A stretch of DNA of 20,384 bases from DAOUAJ01 sp034433615 (GTDB lineage: Bacteria; Chloroflexota; Anaerolineae; DUEN01): assembly GCA_034433615.1 (NCBI GenBank), contig DAOUAJ010000139.1:1-20384 (forward strand). The letters run 5' to 3'. The notes beneath the pieces are model-generated. The model was given only the letters and a program-made list of their open reading frames with translations. It was not told the DNA's origin and searched no databases. Below, one piece after another: positions 1 to 7,618 of this stretch. Each line of letters begins with the position of its first letter. Position 1 is the first letter of the stretch. The translations under genes and the position numbers were made by a program.

Positions 1-1
1 G

Positions 2-409
2 ATTGAAGGGGGGTTGCTCGTACGCGCCGCCGCATCTGAGCATAACCACGACAGCCTGGCTTATCGCCTGGACCTTCTGCCCATTGGACGCTCCTTAACT
101 TATAGCGGAGACACCGGTCCTTCTCGAGGCGTGGCGCGGCTGGCGCGCAATTGCGATCTTCTGATCCACGAAGCGACCTACCTGTACCCACGGCCGAACA
201 TGTACAGGCATAGCAGCGCGGGACAGGCAGCCGAAATCGCAGCCCTGGCCGAGTGTATGGCTCTGGCTCTGGTGCATCGAGATGGAGGTGAACCGCAGGT
301 GCTGGAATTGTACGAAGCCGAAGTACGTCGCTACTTCGAGGGGATCTGGTGGCTACCCCATGCCGGGCAAACTTGTACCTTCTCTGCCGCCGGATTGAAG
401 GTCGTATAA
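2..409 (+). CDS. RNase Z-like metallo-beta-lactamase-fold hydrolase, C-terminal part
   Basis: The reading frame is open from the left edge, so only the C-terminal ~135 residues are present. The segment carries late metal-binding motifs of RNase Z/ElaC-type MBL-fold phosphodiesterases. These are a SGDTGPSR stretch (metal-binding Asp), CDLLIHEAT, then HSSAGQAAEIA (the usual H-S/T-xx-A-A element) and a final LVH histidine. In this family the enzyme removes 3' trailers from pre-tRNA. That role would suit the five tRNAs further along, none of which encodes a full CCA end. The N-terminal HxHxDH motif lies outside the window, so a generic MBL-fold hydrolase cannot be excluded. The stop TAA is at 407-409. 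The next gene follows after 86 bases on the same strand. Confidence 0.75.
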   Translation: MEGGLLVRAAASEHNHDSLAYRLDLLPIGRSLTYSGDTGPSRGVARLARNCDLLIHEATYLYPRPNMYRHSSAGQAAEIAALAECMALALVHRDGGEPQVLELYEAEVRRYFEGIWWLPHAGQTCTFSAAGLKVV

Positions 410-481
410 AGCTCTCAAGCGTCAGCCGTATCTCAATTTTTCTGCTCAGTTCGAGAATTCGCAGTACAAAGCTCACAAGCG
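407..481 (+). repeat. Pair of 14-15 bp direct repeats, 60 bp apart
   Basis: The motif AAAGCTCTCAAGCG at about 408-421 recurs as AAAGCTCACAAGCG at about 468-481 with one mismatch. The first copy begins in the stop codon of the upstream gene. The second runs directly into the GAGGAGG ribosome-binding site of the downstream gene. No function is evident; it could be a small duplication scar. Confidence 0.5.
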
Positions 482-495
482 AGGAGGCTTAGGCT

Positions 496-849
496 ATGGG
501 CGTAACTTATATAGAAGGTGTTGTGACCGGCCCGGCTGGCGACCAAGCCACGGTACGTTTTCTGGTTGACAGTGGCGCTACTTACACCCTGTTACCGTAT
601 AACATCTGGCAAGCGATCGGCTTGTCGCCGAAACGAACGAACGTCTTCACCCTGGCGGATGGTACTACCACCGAGCGCCAGATCTCTGAGTGTCACATCG
701 CCTTACCTCAAGGGGAAGCACACACACCGGTCGTCTTGGGCCAACCTGGCGATGAGGCACTTTTGGGGACCGTCACACTGGAGATTCTGGGCCTGGTGTT
801 GAATCCCTTTACTCGTACGTTACAGCCGATGCGAATGTTGCTGGCTTAA
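496..849 (+). CDS. Retropepsin-like clan AA aspartic protease
   Basis: This 117-residue protein has one aspartic-protease lobe. The catalytic motif VDSGATYTLLP lies at about residues 25-35 (D-S/T-G-A). Near the C terminus is the hydrophobic-hydrophobic-Gly element ILG followed by LNP, as in single-lobe retropepsin-like proteins that must dimerise to be active. The length matches the small bacterial/archaeal aspartyl protease family. No signal peptide or membrane segment is visible, so it is probably cytoplasmic. The start is supported by GAGGAGG at 481-487, eight bases upstream of ATG. Its substrate is unknown. It may be co-transcribed with the flanking genes, which lie 86 bases upstream and 26 bases downstream. 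Confidence 0.8.
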   Translation: MGVTYIEGVVTGPAGDQATVRFLVDSGATYTLLPYNIWQAIGLSPKRTNVFTLADGTTTERQISECHIALPQGEAHTPVVLGQPGDEALLGTVTLEILGLVLNPFTRTLQPMRMLLA

Positions 850-875
850 CCACCTTATCTACGTTGTAGAGCGAT

Positions 876-2324
876 ATGGATACCAGGAATCTGGTGATTG
901 GCCCCACCTTCGAAGAAATGTTGCACCCCGCACAGGTAGATCCCACGGTGCGCCAGCGAGCTTTAGCTGCCATGCAGGAAGACCCCCTGGACCCGATCAA
1001 CCTGTACAACATCACCTGGCGGGACCCGGACGACCGCATCCGTTACGAGGTGCTGCCTGTAGAGTTAACAGGCGTGGAATCTCCCATCGTCGTCCTCTAC
1101 AGCAAAGATTTCCCGACCGGCTCACACAAGGTGGGGGCAGCTTACTCTGTCCTGGTCGAGAAAGAGCTGTACGGTGAAGTGGACCCGGCTGTGCACACCC
1201 TGGTGTGGCCCAGCACAGGCAATTACGGCATCGGCGGCGCGTGGGTGGGTTGCCGCATGGGGTTTGACAGCGTCGTCGTGCTCCCTGCCGGCATGAGCCA
1301 GGAGCGGTTCGAGCTCATTGAATCGTATGGCGCTCGCGTGATCAAGACCCCCGGCTCGGAGTCAAATGTCAAGGAGATCTACGACAAGACATGGGAGCTG
1401 CGCCGTGCCAACCCGAATGTGCGCGTCCTCAACCAGTTCGAAGTGATGGGCAACTACCGCTTTCACTATTACGTCACCGGTAACACCATCGTGGAGCTGG
1501 CGAATGTGCTCCAGGCGCAGGGGATCGGCCGGGGCAAGGTAGCGGCGTTCGTCTCGGCGATGGGATCGGCCGGTACCATCGCGGCCGGCGATCGCTTGAA
1601 GCAGACCTGGCCGGACCACAAGATCGTGGGGTTAGAGCCGATCCAGTGCCCCACACTGTACAACAACGGCTACGGCTCACACGACATCCAGGGGATCGGT
1701 GACAAGCATGTGACCTGGATCCACAACGTATGGAACATGGACGCCATCATGTGCATTGACGACCTCGAGTGCAAGATGGGGTTGCAACTGCTCACCGAGG
1801 AGGCCGGTTGGCGCACGCTGACGGATCGTTTTGGCATCCCTGAGCAGAAGGTGCACAAAATGGCGAGCATCTTTGGCATCTCGGGAGTGTGCAACGTCCT
1901 GGGGGCGATTAAGACGGCCCGCTTCTACAGCCTGGGCCGGGGCGATGTCATCGTCACTGTCTGCACCGACGCGATTGACCGGTATCGCAGCGTGATGCGT
2001 CAGTTAACCGAGCGCTATGGCTGCATGGACGAGATCGAGGCTGCAATTCGCCTGGTCAGCATTTTCCACAAGCAGAAGTTGGACTGGATCAAGGAAGGCA
2101 CACGCGAAATGCGCGCTCAATGGCACCACCTCAAGTATTACACCTGGGTCGAGCAGCAAGGCAAGACCATTGAGGAGCTAGAGGCCCAACGTGACCCGGG
2201 TTGGTGGGAGATGGAGCAGGCGAAGGTAGCAGAGATTGACGAGCGGATTCGCGCGACGCGTCGATCGTCGTGTCAAAATCAAGGTGTCAGCGGTCAGCCA
2301 TTAGCCGGAAATGCTGGACGCTGA
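876..2324 (+). CDS. PLP-dependent fold-type II enzyme (cysteine synthase / TrpB-like)
   Basis: This 482-residue protein belongs to the tryptophan synthase beta superfamily. The PLP-binding lysine is in TGSHKVGAA (K85). The substrate/PLP loop STGN lies at about 113-116, within a glycine-rich GNYGIGGAW segment. A phosphate-binding Gly-rich motif, SAMGSAGTIAAGD, lies at about 229-241. SHK resembles TrpB2, whereas the STGN loop resembles cysteine synthases and cystathionine beta-synthases, so the exact reaction cannot be assigned. It is longer than O-acetylserine sulfhydrylase (~310), with an extra C-terminal ~100 residues that look helical. The start ATG at 876 has no clear Shine-Dalgarno sequence. 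The last 12 residues (471-482) and the stop codon are encoded by an intergenic hairpin repeat. Confidence 0.85.
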   Translation: MDTRNLVIGPTFEEMLHPAQVDPTVRQRALAAMQEDPLDPINLYNITWRDPDDRIRYEVLPVELTGVESPIVVLYSKDFPTGSHKVGAAYSVLVEKELYGEVDPAVHTLVWPSTGNYGIGGAWVGCRMGFDSVVVLPAGMSQERFELIESYGARVIKTPGSESNVKEIYDKTWELRRANPNVRVLNQFEVMGNYRFHYYVTGNTIVELANVLQAQGIGRGKVAAFVSAMGSAGTIAAGDRLKQTWPDHKIVGLEPIQCPTLYNNGYGSHDIQGIGDKHVTWIHNVWNMDAIMCIDDLECKMGLQLLTEEAGWRTLTDRFGIPEQKVHKMASIFGISGVCNVLGAIKTARFYSLGRGDVIVTVCTDAIDRYRSVMRQLTERYGCMDEIEAAIRLVSIFHKQKLDWIKEGTREMRAQWHHLKYYTWVEQQGKTIEELEAQRDPGWWEMEQAKVAEIDERIRATRRSSCQNQGVSGQPLAGNAGR

Positions 2325-2347
2325 TAGCTGACCGCTGATCCCTTCGG
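2286..2347. repeat. Heptad hairpin element, copy A
   Basis: The left arm has three 7-bp units (GTCAGCG, GTCAGCC, ATTAGCC at 2286-2306). After a short centre, the right arm has three inverted units (GCTGATA, GCTGACC, GCTGATC at 2320-2340). The element ends in CTTCGG. The arms can fold into an imperfect hairpin. The same element recurs at 5288-5363 with extra left-arm units. Copy A supplies the stop codon of the PLP enzyme gene and lies at the junction of two convergent genes, where it might also serve as a transcription end (inference). Confidence 0.85.
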
Positions 2348-2348
2348 A

Positions 2349-3728
2349 TTAGCCAGGCCAGGTCCAGGGCTGCGTGTTCTGATACACCCAAGCAATAGTA
2401 TGGAACGCCTGCGCAGCGATGAGTATCACTCCGGCCTGGGCGCGGCCATCTCGTTCAGGCAAGGCAGCCGTCAGCCGATCCGCCAGCAGGAGTGTCAGGG
2501 GGATCGTAGCAGGAGCGAAGAGATCCCAGTCACGCTGGCCCCCGTAGTCAGGGTTCCATGTCCAGGCGAAGAGCAGATAGCCAGCCGTCGCGATCAGCAA
2601 TAAGCGGGACCAGTCCGTCCCTTGTCGCACGCGCGGCCAGGCCAGCATGCTTATCAGGAGCAAGGCAGGCAGCACAACAGGAGCGGTCAGCAACTGTTCG
2701 TTCTCGATGTCGAGCAGATGCCCCCATGAGAACATCGTGTAATGCTCCCAGCGGGTGGTTGTCTCGAACAGCGGCACCAGCCAGCGGCCATCGCCACCAC
2801 CCGGCCGGTCACTCCCCACCAGGTAGGCGAGGCCATGCCCACCCCCTTCCATCAGCGCGATCACCCCTCCTGCCACAGCGATCATGGGCAGCGCGATCTG
2901 CCAAATGACCGCGCCATAGCGCCGTGCGCCCCCCCCGCGCGCCCAGACCGATCCCAGGTATAGCAGAGAAGGGATCAGCACCATGGTCGAAGGATGCAAC
3001 CCGTGGGTCAACGCTAAGGCCGTGGCAGGCCAGAGAGGTACGACCTGGCCGCGCAGGCAATGACAGGCCAGCCACAAGTAGACCATCATTCCCAGCGCCA
3101 TCAGCGTGTAGTTCTCCACGTAGCCAAAGAAAAGCTGTACAGTTCCCAACGTGATGATCAGGCCGAAGGTGATCACAGCTTCCAAGCGATCCCGGTGCAT
3201 CTCGCCTACCAGCCGGGCTAGCACATAGACGAAGAGCCCGCCCGCCAGGGTGCTGGTCAGCGCATAGGCGGGCATGGCATCGGCCCAGCCCCAGAGCGAG
3301 TGACCGAGCGCCCACAACCGGGCGTGCAGGTAGACGGTCAAAGGTGCCTGCCAGGTGTAGGTGAGACGGGCTTCCGGATGGGCGATAGCCTGGCTGAGGA
3401 TGTAGGCGTCGCCCCAGCGGGTGTGAGCCAGGCGGAAAAGCCAGAAGGGGATCAGGCTGATGAAGCCGAGCGACAGCGGCAGATAGCGGACGGGCAGGCG
3501 GCCGGAGAGGCGATCCAGCCCTGTAGCGATGCGGCGCGTGATCGGCGGCCAGCAGGCGAGGGCGGCCAGCCCGGCCAGCGTCCAGCGCGCGGGCGGGAGC
3601 AGATACACGGCTGGCCACACCCCCCAGGCGGATGATTCGCCTAGGTAAGGGGCCAGCAGGTGCAAAAGGATGATGGCCAGCGCAATAGCGCGCAGGCCGA
3701 CGAGGATGCGACGCGATGGGGTGGACAT
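2349..3728 (-). CDS. Multispanning membrane protein, possible GT-C-type glycosyltransferase
   Basis: The 459-residue protein is largely hydrophobic, with about ten to eleven predicted membrane spans. An N-terminal span is at about residues 10-27, and further spans run to the C terminus. Between early spans is an acidic loop, TRWGDAYIL, followed by the sequence TWQAPLTVYLH and later FFGYVENYTLMALGM. This pattern (acidic residue in the first long external loop, many spans) fits polyprenyl-phosphate-sugar-dependent GT-C glycosyltransferases, but no diagnostic motif proves it. It is convergent with the PLP enzyme gene and divergent from the ABC importer. ATG at 3726-3728 is chosen because a plausible promoter places transcription initiation only about 3 bases upstream. 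Function otherwise unknown. Confidence 0.75.
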   Translation of the reverse strand: MSTPSRRILVGLRAIALAIILLHLLAPYLGESSAWGVWPAVYLLPPARWTLAGLAALACWPPITRRIATGLDRLSGRLPVRYLPLSLGFISLIPFWLFRLAHTRWGDAYILSQAIAHPEARLTYTWQAPLTVYLHARLWALGHSLWGWADAMPAYALTSTLAGGLFVYVLARLVGEMHRDRLEAVITFGLIITLGTVQLFFGYVENYTLMALGMMVYLWLACHCLRGQVVPLWPATALALTHGLHPSTMVLIPSLLYLGSVWARGGGARRYGAVIWQIALPMIAVAGGVIALMEGGGHGLAYLVGSDRPGGGDGRWLVPLFETTTRWEHYTMFSWGHLLDIENEQLLTAPVVLPALLLISMLAWPRVRQGTDWSRLLLIATAGYLLFAWTWNPDYGGQRDWDLFAPATIPLTLLLADRLTAALPERDGRAQAGVILIAAQAFHTIAWVYQNTQPWTWPG

Positions 3729-3737
3729 GGTGGGCCC

Positions 3738-3766
3738 ATTGTAGCGCAGCCAGGGGCGGGGGACAA
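3738..3766 (-). promoter_or_regulatory. Candidate promoter for the membrane protein gene
   Basis: On the minus strand, TTGTCC (3761-3766) and TACAAT (3738-3743) are separated by 17 bases. Expected initiation is near 3731, about 3 bases before the ATG, which would give an almost leaderless mRNA. The -35 box occupies the same bases as the -35 of the divergent promoter. Confidence 0.4.
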
Positions 3767-3788
3767 GTAGACGGAGATGTGGTATAAT
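3760..3788 (+). promoter_or_regulatory. Extended -10 promoter for the ABC importer operon
   Basis: A perfect extended -10, TGGTATAAT, lies at 3780-3788 with TATAAT at 3783-3788. The -35 (GGGACA, 3760-3765, 17-base spacing) is weak, as is common when TGn is present. Initiation near 3795 would leave a leader of about 100 bases before the ATG at 3897. Confidence 0.6.
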
Positions 3789-3896
3789 AAGATCACCGAC
3801 GCGGCCCGTGTTGACCGCTCCTTCGACCGTGTTGTTCCCAGTTTGTTCATGGTTTTCCCATCAAGTTGTTGCTCAAAGATCTATAAGGAGGCGCGT

Positions 3897-5270
3897 ATGT
3901 CACACAAAGGACGTTGGCTTATGACTTTGACCGTTGCGAGCGTCGTGTTGGCGTTGCTGGTGGCTTGTGCGCCCGTGGCGCCCGCACCGGCCGCACCGGC
4001 TCCGGCCGAGAAGGAGGCCCCCGCCGCGGCTGAGAAGGCTGCTCCGGCGGCCCCGGTTGAGCAAAAGGTGCTGCGGGTCTGGATCACCTGGGGCGATAAC
4101 CCGGCTCAGCTCCAATCGCTGTTCGACCAGTACGGCACAGCCAACAACATCAAGGTCGAGGTCAACTCACCGGTAGACAGCGACAAGGTGATCGCCGGCC
4201 TCTCCGGCAGTGAGCCGCCAGACATCCTGGTCACGGGTGGGCCGGACAGCGTGGGCACCTGGGGACGGGAGGGGTTGATCATCCCCCTCGATGACTTCCT
4301 GGCTGGCGGCGAGGTGGATCTCAACGACATCTTCGAAGCCCCCCTGAGCCAGTGCCAGTACCAGGGCAAGTATTACTGCCTGCCGTGGGGCACCGACACT
4401 TACGCCCTCTTCTGGAACAAAGACTTGTTTGAAGAAGCAGGGCTGGACCCCGAGCGGCCCCCACAGACCATGGAAGAACTGGCTGAGTACGCCAGGAAAC
4501 TGACCAAGGTGGATGAAAATGGCAACATTACCCAGGTCGGGTTCATCCCCGACTTCTCCTGGTCGCACCTGGGGTTGTACACCGCTATGATGGGCGGCTA
4601 CTGGTACAGCGACGACGGGACCAAGATCCAGTTTACATCCGATCCCGTGGTCAATGCCCTGAAATGGCAACAGCAGTTCTATTGCGACTACAACGCCGAA
4701 GAGGTGCTGCGCTTCACTTCTGCCTTCGGCGGCTATATGTCGCCGGACAACGGTTTCTACGCCGGCAAAGTCGCCATGATGGTAGAGGGTGAGTGGCAAC
4801 CCGGCGTCAACTTCATCCAGAAGTATAAGCCGGAGCTATACTACGGCGTGGCACCCTTCCCGCCCCCGCAGGCTAACCCGGAGCGCAAGAACACCAACCT
4901 GGTGAGCGGCACCGTGGCGATGATCCCCAGCGGCGTTAAGGACAAGGCGGCAGCCTGGAAGCTGATGACCTGGATGATGTCGCCGGAGATCGTGGCCGAG
5001 GAGATGGTGGCCAACTTCAACCTGCCGTCGAGCAAGAAAGCCGCCGAAGATCAGCGCTTCCACCAGAACGACAAATTCGAGGTCTTCCTCAAGCTGATGA
5101 GCGATCCCAACGCCAAAGCGCCCATCCTCACGCCCATCAACGCCGAGGTAGACACCGAGATGGGCCAGATCGAGGAGAAGGTGCTACATACCTGTGCTGA
5201 CCCATTGCCGCTGCTGGAAGAGGCGCAGGCTAAACTGCAACCAATGCTCGACAAAGCTCTATCGGAGTAA
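3897..5270 (+). CDS. ABC transporter solute-binding lipoprotein (family 1, sugar type)
   Basis: This 457-residue protein has an N-terminal lipoprotein signal with charged MSHKGR, a hydrophobic stretch and the lipobox LVAC (lipidated Cys24). An Ala/Pro/Glu-rich linker (residues ~25-57) follows, and then a family 1 extracellular solute-binding domain. Typical signatures include PDILVTGGPDS, LPWGTDTYALFWNKDLFEEAGLDP, and GKVAMMVEGEW. It captures an oligosaccharide or related solute outside the membrane for the two downstream permeases; the actual ligand cannot be read. ATG 3897 is preferred over the in-frame 3777 because AAGGAG at 3885-3890 sits seven bases upstream and the signal peptide begins there. 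A heptad hairpin separates it from the permease genes. Confidence 0.93.
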   Translation: MSHKGRWLMTLTVASVVLALLVACAPVAPAPAAPAPAEKEAPAAAEKAAPAAPVEQKVLRVWITWGDNPAQLQSLFDQYGTANNIKVEVNSPVDSDKVIAGLSGSEPPDILVTGGPDSVGTWGREGLIIPLDDFLAGGEVDLNDIFEAPLSQCQYQGKYYCLPWGTDTYALFWNKDLFEEAGLDPERPPQTMEELAEYARKLTKVDENGNITQVGFIPDFSWSHLGLYTAMMGGYWYSDDGTKIQFTSDPVVNALKWQQQFYCDYNAEEVLRFTSAFGGYMSPDNGFYAGKVAMMVEGEWQPGVNFIQKYKPELYYGVAPFPPPQANPERKNTNLVSGTVAMIPSGVKDKAAAWKLMTWMMSPEIVAEEMVANFNLPSSKKAAEDQRFHQNDKFEVFLKLMSDPNAKAPILTPINAEVDTEMGQIEEKVLHTCADPLPLLEEAQAKLQPMLDKALSE

Positions 5271-5287
5271 GCCTGGCCGGGCAAAGC

Positions 5288-5363
5288 ATCAGCCGTCAGC
5301 GGTCAGCCGTCAGCCGTCAGCCAGAAATGCTGAACGCTGATAGCTGACCGCTGATCACTTCGG
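5288..5363. repeat. Heptad hairpin element, copy B
   Basis: Five left-arm heptads (ATCAGCC, GTCAGCG, then three GTCAGCC, 5288-5322) face three inverted heptads (GCTGATA, GCTGACC, GCTGATC, 5336-5356). A CTTCGG tail matches that of copy A. It differs from copy A by added 7-bp units and scattered substitutions. It fills the gap between the binding-protein stop and the first permease start, ending three bases before the ATG. This leaves no Shine-Dalgarno sequence. Confidence 0.85.
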
Positions 5364-5366
5364 TAT

Positions 5367-6344
5367 ATGAGGAAGTACATGGCAATCAGCACCAGTCGGA
5401 AGGCCAATCTGTACACGCCTGAACGACGGCGAGGGTGGAGCCGGCGCACGCGACGCCAGTTCATCACCGGCATCCTATTCATCTCGCTGTGGGTCATCGG
5501 TTTCTTCGCCTTCACCCTCTATCCGATGGTGGCGTCCCTTTACTACAGCTTCACCGAGTACCACATCAAGCGGGCACCGGAATGGATCGGTCTGAGCAAC
5601 TACACCGCTCTGTTCCGTGATCCACTGTTTTGGAAGTCGCTCTCGAACACTGCCTACATGGTGGCCATCGGCGTACCGCTGTCGTTGCTGGTCTCTTTCG
5701 TGTGTGCGCTGCTGTTGAACATCAAAATCAAGGGCCAGTCCATCTATCGTGTGGTCTATTTTCTGCCCTCGATCGTGCCCACTGTGGCCAGCACGTTGCT
5801 CTGGCTGTGGATCCTTAACCCCAACAGCGGCCTGCTCAACACACTCCTGGGCGAGATCGGCATCCGGGGGCCAAATTGGACGAGAGACCCGGCCTGGTCC
5901 AAGCCGTCCCTGATCCTGTTAGGGCTGTGGGGAGTGGGCAACACCATCGTCATCTACCTCTCCGGCTTGCAGGACGTGCCTGTCTCGTTGATGGAGGCAG
6001 CCGAGCTCGACGGGGCCAACTGGTGGCAGCGCCTGTGGTCGGTCACCATCCCCCTGGTCTCCCCGATCACCCTCTTCAACCTCATCATCGGCGTGATCGC
6101 AACTTTCCAGTACTTCGCGCAGGCTTACGTCCTTAGCGCGGGCATCAGCCCGGTGGGTAGTGGCCTGGGTGCACCGCTGAACTCGACCCTGTTCTACAGC
6201 GTGTACCTGTATCAGCAAGGGTTCATCTACCTGAAGATGGGCTATGCCTCCGCCCAGGCCTGGATTCTCTTCATCGTCATCATGATCTGCACAGTGTTGC
6301 TTCTACGTTCTTCGGAACGCTGGACCTACTACGAGGGAGGATAG
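5367..6344 (+). CDS. ABC transporter permease, MalF/UgpA-like
   Basis: This 325-residue inner-membrane subunit has six predicted spans. The first is at about residues 35-55 (GILFISLWVIGFFAFTLYP). The cytoplasmic EAA loop reads EAAELDGANWWQRLWSVTIP (about residues 210-229) and contacts the ATPase. It pairs with the next permease to form the translocation channel. The start is uncertain. ATG 5367 has no Shine-Dalgarno because the repeat abuts it; an in-frame ATG at 5379 has GAGGAAG only three bases upstream, so neither context is good. It is separated from the next gene by three bases, indicating tight coupling. Confidence 0.93.
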   Translation: MRKYMAISTSRKANLYTPERRRGWSRRTRRQFITGILFISLWVIGFFAFTLYPMVASLYYSFTEYHIKRAPEWIGLSNYTALFRDPLFWKSLSNTAYMVAIGVPLSLLVSFVCALLLNIKIKGQSIYRVVYFLPSIVPTVASTLLWLWILNPNSGLLNTLLGEIGIRGPNWTRDPAWSKPSLILLGLWGVGNTIVIYLSGLQDVPVSLMEAAELDGANWWQRLWSVTIPLVSPITLFNLIIGVIATFQYFAQAYVLSAGISPVGSGLGAPLNSTLFYSVYLYQQGFIYLKMGYASAQAWILFIVIMICTVLLLRSSERWTYYEGG

Positions 6345-6347
6345 ATC

Positions 6348-7433
6348 ATGGCCCAGGCTACGCTGGCGTATCCCCTGCACCGGCTACTCTGGCAACGCCG
6401 CCTCCGTAACTGGTTGAGCCACCTTGTTGCACACCTGGCCATCGCCCTCGTCGGCCTATTCTTCCTCGTCCCTTTTCTGTGGATGCTGTCCACGGCGCTG
6501 AAGTCAGATCAAGATGTATTCCGTATCCCGCCCACCTGGCTGCCTCATGACAACCTGCGGGTGACCATAAACGGGGAGGAGCTACCGATCTACAAGGTTC
6601 GACTCGAGGGGCAGGTGAAGGAATTAGCGCTGCTCGCCATCGCTGAGGGGCATGGTACCTTTGTGGACCCGGCCCATTCAACCGAGACGATCAAAGTGCG
6701 CATGAAGTTTGCTGAGCCGGTACTGGTATCTGGGCCGCGCTGGCAGAACTTCCCCGACGCCATGAATCGGGCCACCCGGCCGGGCCTTGGCGTGAACTTC
6801 TGGACCTACATCAAGAACAGCCTGATCATCGCCGTGTTCGCCATCATCGGCACGCTCGTCTCCTGTGCGCCCGCAGCCTACGGCTTCGCCCGCGTCCACT
6901 GGCCGGGGCGGGACATTGTGTTCCTGATCGTCCTCAGCACGATGATGCTCCCCTTCCAGGTCACCATGATCCCCCTCTACATCATTTTCACGGACAAGCT
7001 GGGATGGGGGAACACCTTTTTGCCGCTCATCGTGCCGACCTTCTTCGGCAACGGGTTCGATATCTTCCTGCTACGCCAGTTCTTCCGCACGATCCCGGAG
7101 GAGCTGTGCGACGCGGCCCGCGTGGATGGGGCCTCTGAGTTCCGCATCTTCTGGAACATCGTACTGCCGCTCTCGGTGCCAGTGCTGGCGACGATCACGG
7201 TGTTTACGTTCCTGTGGGCGTGGAACGATTTCCAGGGGCCGTTGCTCTACCTGACCGACCCCCGCAAGTTCACCATGGCATTGGGGTTGCAGGACTTCCA
7301 GGGGCAGCACTCGGTGGCGTGGAATCTGCTCATGGCCGCAGCGGCCGTCTTCACGATCCCCATCGTGATCCTCTTCTTCTTCGCCCAGCGCACGTTCATT
7401 CAGGGGGTGAAGCTAACAGGGTTGAAGGGGTGA
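6348..7433 (+). CDS. ABC transporter permease, MalG/UgpE-like, with external insert
   Basis: This 361-residue partner permease has a first span at about residues 26-47, followed by the usual LKSDQDVFRIPPTWLP element. It then has an extra ~60-70 residue polar segment (about 64-130, including GEELPIYKVRLEG and TIKVRMKFAEPV) before the conserved NSLIIA span. Usual family members are ~275-300 residues, so this insert accounts for the added length and is predicted to be outside the membrane. The EAA loop ELCDAARVDGASEFRIFWNI is intact. GAGGGAGG, within the end of the previous gene, provides the Shine-Dalgarno. No ATPase gene follows, so a shared ATPase encoded elsewhere is inferred. Confidence 0.92.
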   Translation: MAQATLAYPLHRLLWQRRLRNWLSHLVAHLAIALVGLFFLVPFLWMLSTALKSDQDVFRIPPTWLPHDNLRVTINGEELPIYKVRLEGQVKELALLAIAEGHGTFVDPAHSTETIKVRMKFAEPVLVSGPRWQNFPDAMNRATRPGLGVNFWTYIKNSLIIAVFAIIGTLVSCAPAAYGFARVHWPGRDIVFLIVLSTMMLPFQVTMIPLYIIFTDKLGWGNTFLPLIVPTFFGNGFDIFLLRQFFRTIPEELCDAARVDGASEFRIFWNIVLPLSVPVLATITVFTFLWAWNDFQGPLLYLTDPRKFTMALGLQDFQGQHSVAWNLLMAAAAVFTIPIVILFFFAQRTFIQGVKLTGLKG

Positions 7434-7474
7434 CTGCTGGTGATTGCGATTATGACTGAAAGGGGAAAAAGAGA

Positions 7475-7503
7475 GGCCGCCGGTATTACCGGTACCGGCG
7501 GCC
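7475..7503 (-). terminator. Intrinsic terminator of the rnpB-tRNA transcript
   Basis: A perfect 11-bp stem (7475-7485 pairing with 7493-7503) has a 7-base loop. On the minus strand it is followed by TCTCTTTTT, giving a classical U-rich tail. On the plus strand no T tract follows, so it best serves the minus-strand RNA genes converging on the ABC operon. Confidence 0.8.
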
Positions 7504-7569
7504 CCAGGTAGCCCCTTACTGACCTTCCACCAGGTCTTTGTTCTTTAACAGTCAAATAAGAGGCTATTC

Positions 7570-7613
7570 GTGGTACGTATTGTTTCTGCGTACCACGCCG
7601 GGGAGTTCCCCGG
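7570..7613 (-). other. Two small stem-loops in the tRNA trailer
   Basis: GTGGTACG (7570-7577) pairs perfectly with CGTACCAC (7589-7596). CCGGGG (7598-7603) pairs with CCCCGG (7608-7613). They lie between the tRNA-Gln 3' end and the terminator. They may protect the 3' trailer or guide processing; neither has a U tract. Confidence 0.5.
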
Positions 7614-7618
7614 TGAGG

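Noticed and set aside
2809..3618. Long minus-strand frame overlapping the membrane protein gene
   Set aside because: It is in another frame, rich in Arg/Pro/Gly, with no hydrophobic pattern or motif; a shadow.
7475..7503. Hairpin as terminator of the ABC importer operon on the plus strand
   Set aside because: No T run follows on that strand; the U-rich tail exists only in the minus direction.
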